Source: Pontiellaceae bacterium
Lineage (GTDB): Bacteria > Verrucomicrobiota > Kiritimatiellia > Kiritimatiellales > Tichowtungiaceae
Length of the DNA: 10,016 bases
Reading direction: 5' to 3'
Assembly (NCBI GenBank): GCA_029934215.1
Contig: JAOZMR010000085.1
Span: 1-10,016 of the forward strand
Both the position numbers and the translations under genes were made by a program. Under the pieces are notes generated by a model. The model saw only the letters and a program-made list of their open reading frames with translations. It was not told the DNA's origin and searched no databases. Of the stretch, positions 6,107-10,016 are shown one piece after another. How positions within the stretch are numbered: position 1 is the stretch's first letter; each line of letters starts with the position of its first letter.

Positions 6107-8500
6107 ATGAAATTCCCACTTACCTGGCTAAAAGAACTCGTAGATTTTGAAGATACACTGGAGGGGCTCTCCGATAAACTGACGTTTGCGGGCCTCGAAG
6201 TCGAACAAATCGAAACCATCGGCGGCACATTCGACGGCGTTGTCGTCGGCGAAATCACCGCCGTTGAACCCCACCCAAACGCCGACAAACTGCGCCTCTG
6301 CACCGTTGAATACGGCTCGGACGAAACAATGCGCGTGGTCTGCGGCGCTCCAAACGTTGCCGTGGGAGGAAAACACCCATTCGCCCCCGTCGGCACAACA
6401 CTTCCCGGCGGATTCACCCTCAAAAAGGCAAAAATACGCGGCGAGGTTTCGATGGGTATGCTGTGCGCCAAAGACGAACTCGGGTTAGGTAACGACCACG
6501 CAGGACTCATGGAACTCGATGCAACCACCGCGCCCGGAACCCCGCTCGCCGATCTTCTCCCAAAACCAGAATCCGTTTTCGAACTCGAAATCACCCCCAA
6601 TCGCCCAGACTGCCTAAGCATCATCGGCATCGCACGAGAAGTCGCAGCAATCTACGGATCAACACTCAAGCTACCCACCATCGAACTAAACGAATCCGAC
6701 GAACCAGCAGAATCACTCATCACCGTCTCAGTCGAAGACGCCGAACGCTGCCCACGCTACACCGCACGCGTCCTCAAAAACGCAACCGTCGGTCCATCGC
6801 CAGACTGGATGAAAACCCGGCTCGAAGCCTGCGGAATCCGGTCAATCAACAATCTCGTCGACATCACAAACTACGTCCTACTCGAAACCGGGCACCCGCT
6901 CCACGCCTTCGACCACACACTCCTAAAAAACGGAAAAATCATCGTCCGCCGCGCCGAGCAAGGCGAAAAATTCACTACCCTCGACGAAACCGAACGCGAA
7001 CTCACCACCGAGATGCTCGTCATCGCCGACCCCGAAAAAGCCGTCGCGCTCGCCGGAGTGATGGGCGGAGCAAACACCGAAATCAAAGACAACACCTCCA
7101 CCGTACTGCTCGAAAGCGCCGCATTTTCGCAATCCGGAATCCGCCACACAGCCAAAACACTCGGACTCTCCACCGACAGCTCCTACCGCTTCCAACGCGG
7201 AATCAACACCGACTCCGTCGAATGGGCGAGCCGTCGAGCCGCCGCTCTCATGAACGAACTCGCCGGAGCCACCGTCTGCGCAGGAGTCATCGACGCCTAC
7301 CCCGCACCAAAAACAAAAACAAAAATCACCGTGCAATGGGCAAACATCTGCAAACTAATTGGACTCGAAATCCCCGCCGAAAAAATGCTCCACATCTTCC
7401 AAACCTTGGAAATCGCCGTTATTGAAAACGACGACCTAGGCGCAACACTCGAAATCCCGACCTTCCGCGACGACCTAACCCGCGAAGTCGACATCATCGA
7501 AGAAATCGCCCGCATGAACGGCGTTGATAAAATCCCCGAAAAGCTCCCCATCGCGCAAATCATCGGCGGAACGCACGACGACCGCACCCGCGCCATCAGC
7601 ACCTGCCGCAGAAACCTAGCCGGACTCGGTGCACGCGAAATCTTGAACTACACACTCGTCAACCACCCACTGCTCGACCTCTTTGGCAAGAACGACGACC
7701 GCGAAGAGCTACCCCACCCGATCAGCGCAGACCAATCCGTCCTACGCACATCGCTCATCCCGCAGATGATCGAAAGCCTCGGGCGCAACAAATCCCGCCA
7801 AATCAACCAAGCCGTATTCTTTGAGATTGGGCGCACCTTCACCCAAGGCTCCGTCCAAACCGAAAAAGTCTGCCTAGGCGTAATGGGTACGCCCGGACGC
7901 GCCGCGCTCGACTCACAACGCGCAAACAGCGAAGAAGAAACATTCCTCTGGCTCAAAGGGCTCGTCATCAACCTACTAACCGCGCAAAAAGTCGCAAAAA
8001 TAAAATTCCAAACCTTGGAAAACGCGCCCGCCTTCCAAGAAGGACGCGCACTCAAAATCATGTCCGGGAAAATACAACTAGGAGTCATAGGACTCATTAA
8101 TTCCAAAGCTCGGAAAAACTGGCGCCTAAACGACCCGATCGCCTCCGCCGAACTCGATTTAGAACCGCTACTTTCCAATGTCTGGAAAACTGGAACCGTC
8201 CAAGAAGTACCACTCTATCCCTCCATGGAACGCGACTACGCATTCATTGTCGACGAAGCCGTACAGCACCAAGAAATCCTCAAAGCCATCAACGGTGGAG
8301 CACCCGCAGAACTAGAAAAAATCGAACTATTCGACCTATTCCGAGGCAAAGGGATCGAAAAAGGACAAAAAAGCATGGCCTACAAATTCATCTTCCGCTC
8401 ACGCAAGAAAACGCTAACCGACGACAAGGTCAACAAATACCACGAAGCGATAGGCAAGCGCGTCAGCAAAGCCACCGGAGCCACAATTCGTGAAGGCTAA
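6107..8500 (+). CDS. pheT: Phenylalanyl-tRNA synthetase beta subunit
   Basis: PheT is the beta subunit of the (alpha-beta)2 synthetase that charges tRNA-Phe; it recognises the tRNA and edits mischarged Tyr. The length of 797 residues matches E. coli PheT (795). The domain order is complete. The N-terminal MKFPLTWLKELVDF leads into the EMAP-type tRNA-binding OB domain (about 40-150, GEITAVEPHPNADKLRLC). ITPNRPDCLSIIGIAREV follows, then the B3/B4 editing region (NNLVDITNYVLLETGHPL, then HAFD, near 247-268) and B5 (about 400-475, ending DDLTREVDIIEEIARMNG). Next come the synthetase-like core with FFEIGRTF and a C-terminal anticodon-binding FDX-ACB domain from about 702 (YPSMERDYAFIVDEAV). The gene looks intact. 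pheS is not upstream, where it usually is; the neighbour is a divergent ATPase fragment. The gene contains three TTCCAA palindromes. Confidence 0.97.
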   Translation: MKFPLTWLKELVDFEDTLEGLSDKLTFAGLEVEQIETIGGTFDGVVVGEITAVEPHPNADKLRLCTVEYGSDETMRVVCGAPNVAVGGKHPFAPVGTTLPGGFTLKKAKIRGEVSMGMLCAKDELGLGNDHAGLMELDATTAPGTPLADLLPKPESVFELEITPNRPDCLSIIGIAREVAAIYGSTLKLPTIELNESDEPAESLITVSVEDAERCPRYTARVLKNATVGPSPDWMKTRLEACGIRSINNLVDITNYVLLETGHPLHAFDHTLLKNGKIIVRRAEQGEKFTTLDETERELTTEMLVIADPEKAVALAGVMGGANTEIKDNTSTVLLESAAFSQSGIRHTAKTLGLSTDSSYRFQRGINTDSVEWASRRAAALMNELAGATVCAGVIDAYPAPKTKTKITVQWANICKLIGLEIPAEKMLHIFQTLEIAVIENDDLGATLEIPTFRDDLTREVDIIEEIARMNGVDKIPEKLPIAQIIGGTHDDRTRAISTCRRNLAGLGAREILNYTLVNHPLLDLFGKNDDREELPHPISADQSVLRTSLIPQMIESLGRNKSRQINQAVFFEIGRTFTQGSVQTEKVCLGVMGTPGRAALDSQRANSEEETFLWLKGLVINLLTAQKVAKIKFQTLENAPAFQEGRALKIMSGKIQLGVIGLINSKARKNWRLNDPIASAELDLEPLLSNVWKTGTVQEVPLYPSMERDYAFIVDEAVQHQEILKAINGGAPAELEKIELFDLFRGKGIEKGQKSMAYKFIFRSRKKTLTDDKVNKYHEAIGKRVSKATGATIREG
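7397..7411. repeat. TTCCAA-ACC-TTGGAA palindrome
   Basis: This is an exact copy with centre ACC inside the B5 region of pheT, encoding part of IFQTLEI. Confidence 0.9.
8006..8020. repeat. TTCCAA-ACC-TTGGAA palindrome
   Basis: This is an exact copy in pheT, identical in all 15 bases to the one about 600 bp upstream and encoding FQTLEN. The two encoded peptides are nearly the same although the protein regions are unrelated. Confidence 0.9.
8173..8187. repeat. TTCCAA-TGT-CTGGAA imperfect palindrome
   Basis: This copy in pheT has one mismatch in the right arm (CTGGAA). It is a weaker member of the same repeat set. Confidence 0.6.
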
Positions 8501-8525
8501 AAATAACAACTCGATTTTTTTAGCC
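8495..8525 (+). terminator. Possible weak terminator hairpin at the end of pheT
   Basis: GGCTAAAAA (8495-8503) pairs perfectly with TTTTTAGCC (8517-8525) around a 13-base loop. The pheT stop codon is inside the left arm. The T-run is in the stem rather than after it, as in bidirectional A/T-stem terminators, so termination strength is uncertain. Confidence 0.35.
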
Positions 8526-8532
8526 AAACCAC

Positions 8533-8561
8533 TTGACCGATGAACGACCTCCTGCTACCTT
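8533..8561 (+). promoter_or_regulatory. Candidate promoter for the structured RNA
   Basis: TTGACC (8533-8538, five of six matches to the -35 consensus) is followed by a 17-base spacer and TACCTT (8556-8561). A TG dinucleotide at 8553-8554 makes an extended -10. Transcription would begin near 8568. This is the best-looking promoter in the window, and no protein gene follows it before the terminator. Confidence 0.5.
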
Positions 8562-8567
8562 CTCCAA

Positions 8568-8851
8568 TGTACGGCGAGGAAACACCAAACCGCACAAACT
8601 GATCTTTTGTAATTTTAGCCCGCCCGGTTTATGAGAAGCAACATTCTCTGATCCGTTAGCCAATAATTAAAGGGAGCTTGAACGGTTTACTGTTCATTAA
8701 AGCACCCACCTAGTCAACTAGGGTTCGGAGATAGCTTCTTCGGGTAGGGCCACTCTTTCCTTTCGACTCATCATCGAACTCCTAGTGAGGTCTCCCAACC
8801 ACCTCACTGACCCCACCCCCCGTCTCAGACCCGCTGAGACGGGGGGTTTTT
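8568..8851 (+). ncRNA. Candidate structured non-coding RNA, family unassigned
   Basis: The stretch holds no protein gene but has dense pairing potential between a promoter and a strong terminator. Local hairpins are GAGAA/TTCTC (8633-8648), GCTTGAACG with TGTTC and AAGC (8676-8703), CCTAG/CTAGG (8709-8722), TTCGA/TCGAA (8762-8778) and AGTGAGGT/ACCTCACT (8784-8808). A GC-rich long-range helix joins GCCC-G-CCCG (8618-8626) to CGGG-TA-GGGC (8741-8750) and encloses the first three hairpins, with a TCCG/CGGA helix (8652-8655 with 8726-8729) possible inside it. This is the layout of an independent structured RNA. I looked for hallmarks of RNase P RNA, tmRNA, SRP RNA, 6S RNA and the TPP and cobalamin riboswitches and found none convincing. 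It could also be a leader controlling the lipoprotein-thiL genes. The 5' end is inferred from the promoter. Confidence 0.45.
8816..8851 (+). terminator. Strong rho-independent terminator
   Basis: A perfect 13-bp stem (8816-8828 with 8834-8846), very GC-rich with six C:G pairs at the base, closes a 5-base loop ACCCG and is followed by five T (8847-8851). It would end transcription of the structured RNA and of any read-through from pheT. The reverse strand has no T-run, so it acts in the plus direction. Confidence 0.9.
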
Positions 8852-8876
8852 AGTACCAACTTCTTGAAAAAATAGT

Positions 8877-8891
8877 TTCCAAGGCTCGGAA
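8877..8891. repeat. TTCCAA-GGC-TCGGAA imperfect palindrome upstream of the lipoprotein gene
   Basis: This intergenic copy has one arm mismatch. Its left arm falls 17 bases before TACAGT (8900-8905), exactly where a -35 element would lie for the lipoprotein-thiL transcript. Confidence 0.55.
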
Positions 8892-8905
8892 GAAGAGAGT
8901 ACAGT
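8877..8905 (+). promoter_or_regulatory. Possible promoter of the lipoprotein-thiL genes
   Basis: TACAGT (8900-8905) is a fair -10 hexamer (four of six). At a 17-base spacing its -35 position is TTCCAA (8877-8882), a poor match formed by the palindrome arm. Initiation would be near 8912, at or one base before the ATG, so the mRNA could be leaderless. A better -35, TTGAAA at 8864-8869, is 30 bases from that -10 and cannot pair with it. Confidence 0.3.
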
Positions 8906-8912
8906 TTCCCGC

Positions 8913-9080
8913 ATGTTTTTGAAAATAACAGCACTAACTCTACTCCTCATCCTTACCATAGGGTGTACCACACCGACGTACGACGACGGCACGCCGCGCG
9001 AATACTCGGACATGCCATGGAACACACCCGCTTCATGGGAAGGCACCGTTGGTGTTCCGGGCATGAGCGGGTATGAATAG
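8913..9080 (+). CDS. Small lipoprotein, function unknown
   Basis: The predicted product has 55 residues. It opens with a classic lipoprotein signal: MFLKITALTL with a lysine at position 4, a hydrophobic core, and the lipobox LTIGC with the lipidated cysteine at 18. The mature part is only 38 residues (CTTPTYDDGTPREYSDMP, then WNTPASWEG and TVGVPGMSGYE), rich in Pro, Gly and acidic residues. The SDMPWNTPASWEG block looks conserved. I recall similar tiny lipoproteins in PVC-group genomes but cannot verify that. The Asp after the +1 and +2 positions does not give a clear sorting rule. The ribosome-binding site is weak (a purine run about 13 bases upstream). Its last eight bases overlap the start of thiL, so the two are probably translated together. 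Confidence 0.75.
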   Translation: MFLKITALTLLLILTIGCTTPTYDDGTPREYSDMPWNTPASWEGTVGVPGMSGYE

Positions 9081-9945
9081 CCCCGAAACACTCGAAGAGA
9101 TAGGAGAGCACGCAGCCATTGCCGCGCTGACCGCAAACCTAAACGCAGTCGGTGACGACTGTGCAGTCCTGCCACTCAGCCAAACACACGACCTCGTTCT
9201 CACCTCAGACCCACTCATACAAAACATACACTTCACCCACGAAGCAACACCACAACAGATCGCGAACAAAGCCGCTGGGCGGGTATTTAGCGATTTCGCA
9301 GCCATGGGCGCAGAACCGCAATACTTGCTAATCAACATCGTCGCTCCGCCCGAACAAAAATTACAAACCTTGGAAAAAATCTACGCCGAACTTTCCATCC
9401 TCTGCAAAAAACACAAGGTTGAAATAGTTGGCGGCGACCTCGCACAAGGCCCAACACTTGAGCTACACGTTTTCGGCACAGGGCGCGTAGAAAAAGGAAC
9501 CGCAATCCTTCGCTCCGGCGCAAACCCAGGCGACCTAATTTACGTGACAGGCCCACTTGGCGGTGCGCAGAAAACCGGAAAACACCTCACCTTCGAGCCG
9601 CGACTCGAATGGGGAAACGCACTTCGGGAATCAGGAACAGTCACCTCGATGATGGATATCAGCGACGGGCTCGCCACAGACCTCCGCCACATACTAAAAG
9701 CATCCAACGTAGGCGCAGAACTCGATCTAAAAAAACTCTCTCTCATTGGAGATCCAAAAGAAGCACTGTTTGACGGAGAAGATTTCGAATTGCTTTTCAC
9801 TGCGCCGCCAGGAGCCGTCTTCCAAGATTTGAAAAAAAACTTTCCAATCATTGGAAAAGTGACCGCCAACTCGCTAGAACTTTCACTAGAAGGAACATCG
9901 CTAGAAGGCAACGCATTCGAACACTTCAAATCGCAGAAAACCTAA
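9073..9945 (+). CDS. thiL: Thiamine-monophosphate kinase
   Basis: ThiL phosphorylates thiamine monophosphate to the active cofactor thiamine diphosphate, using ATP, in the cytoplasm. The 290-residue protein is shorter than E. coli ThiL (325), but all core motifs are present: GDDCAVL with the Asp pair near residue 28, SDPLIQNIHF, FSDFAAMGAEP, GGDLAQGP, GTAILRSGANPGDLIYVTGP, MMDISDGLATDL and GEDFELLFTAPP. The missing length is mainly in the segment between the VTGP and ISDGL blocks (PLGGAQKTGKHLTFEPRL). The usual GVHF-like motif reads NIHF here. The start overlaps the lipoprotein gene by eight bases and has only a weak GAGCGG before it. No other thi gene or TPP riboswitch is near. It contains two TTCCAA-type palindromes. 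Confidence 0.95.
   Translation: MNSPETLEEIGEHAAIAALTANLNAVGDDCAVLPLSQTHDLVLTSDPLIQNIHFTHEATPQQIANKAAGRVFSDFAAMGAEPQYLLINIVAPPEQKLQTLEKIYAELSILCKKHKVEIVGGDLAQGPTLELHVFGTGRVEKGTAILRSGANPGDLIYVTGPLGGAQKTGKHLTFEPRLEWGNALRESGTVTSMMDISDGLATDLRHILKASNVGAELDLKKLSLIGDPKEALFDGEDFELLFTAPPGAVFQDLKKNFPIIGKVTANSLELSLEGTSLEGNAFEHFKSQKT
9361..9375. repeat. TTACAA-ACC-TTGGAA imperfect palindrome
   Basis: This copy in thiL has one mismatch in the left arm and the ACC centre shared with three other copies. It encodes LQTLEK, again like the pheT copies. Confidence 0.65.
9842..9856. repeat. TTCCAA-TCA-TTGGAA palindrome
   Basis: This is an exact copy with centre TCA near the 3' end of thiL, encoding part of FPIIGK. 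The same DNA motif is read here in a different codon frame from the pheT copies. Confidence 0.9.
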
Positions 9946-9972
9946 GACCGACCCGCAGGCAAAACGGCTCTT

Positions 9973-9998
9973 CACGAATGTGCGTTTTTTAGAGGCTT
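9973..9998 (+). terminator. Possible weak terminator after thiL
   Basis: A run of A followed by ACG pairs with CGTTTT just downstream (roughly AAAACG with CGTTTT), with a small CAC/GTG stem around GAAT in the loop, ending in a T-run. The stem is weak and interrupted. The remaining bases to the window end hold nothing I can identify. Confidence 0.3.
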
Positions 9999-10016
9999 TT
10001 CGCTCCCCTATTTGAG

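Noticed and set aside
8576..8633. GAGGAAA and CCCGGTTTAT resembling RNase P RNA conserved regions
   Set aside because: They are only about 50 bases apart, whereas in RNase P RNA they flank the whole molecule, and the pairing partners are missing.
8665..8800. ATTAAAGGGA, GCACCC and GGCCACT in an order loosely like a cobalamin riboswitch
   Set aside because: The matches are partial, the B12-box core and the second conserved GGGAAGG are absent, and the local hairpins found do not fit the riboswitch fold.
1..10016. CRISPR array, tRNA or rRNA gene, complete insertion sequence, or defence system
   Set aside because: I saw no regularly spaced repeats, cloverleaf with CCA arm, rRNA-like sequence, transposase or intact defence gene on either strand.

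Overview
The window reads as chromosomal housekeeping DNA from a Gram-negative-like bacterium, most plausibly of the Planctomycetota–Verrucomicrobiota–Lentisphaerota (PVC) group and perhaps Kiritimatiellota. The grounds are indirect: a DUF2851-type protein, a very small lipoprotein with a PWNTP motif, and a highly repeated palindrome, TTCCAANNNTTGGAA, scattered through coding and non-coding DNA. I cannot confirm the taxon from this sequence alone.

The left part (about 1-6000) is almost entirely on the minus strand. Read in the direction of transcription it holds a truncated RecF/Rad50-like AAA ATPase, ptsH (HPr with His15 and Ser46), a DUF2851 protein, purM, ackA and orn. These sit close together (gaps of 47-72 bases; ackA and orn overlap by ATGA). 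Beyond orn lies a 42-codon remnant of an AlbA_2 (Schlafen-type) DNA-binding protein. It is cut off where a degenerate TTCGATA heptad repeat begins. The first 350 bases are AT-rich and hold no convincing gene.

A divergent intergenic region near 6000-6106 separates this block from plus-strand genes. pheT (phenylalanyl-tRNA synthetase beta subunit) comes first, without a neighbouring pheS. About 410 bases without a protein gene follow. There, a sigma70-like promoter, five local hairpins, one GC-rich long-range helix and a 13-bp rho-independent terminator point to a structured RNA of about 285 nt that I could not assign to a known family. A 55-residue lipoprotein gene then overlaps thiL (thiamine-monophosphate kinase) by 8 bases.

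The genes serve separate core pathways: translation, purine synthesis, thiamine cofactor synthesis, acetate/ATP metabolism, nanoRNA decay and sugar-PTS signalling. No single pathway operon is visible. The items that most deserve a second look are the iterated palindrome, the unassigned RNA, and the two truncated genes (the AlbA_2 remnant and the ATPase fragment).
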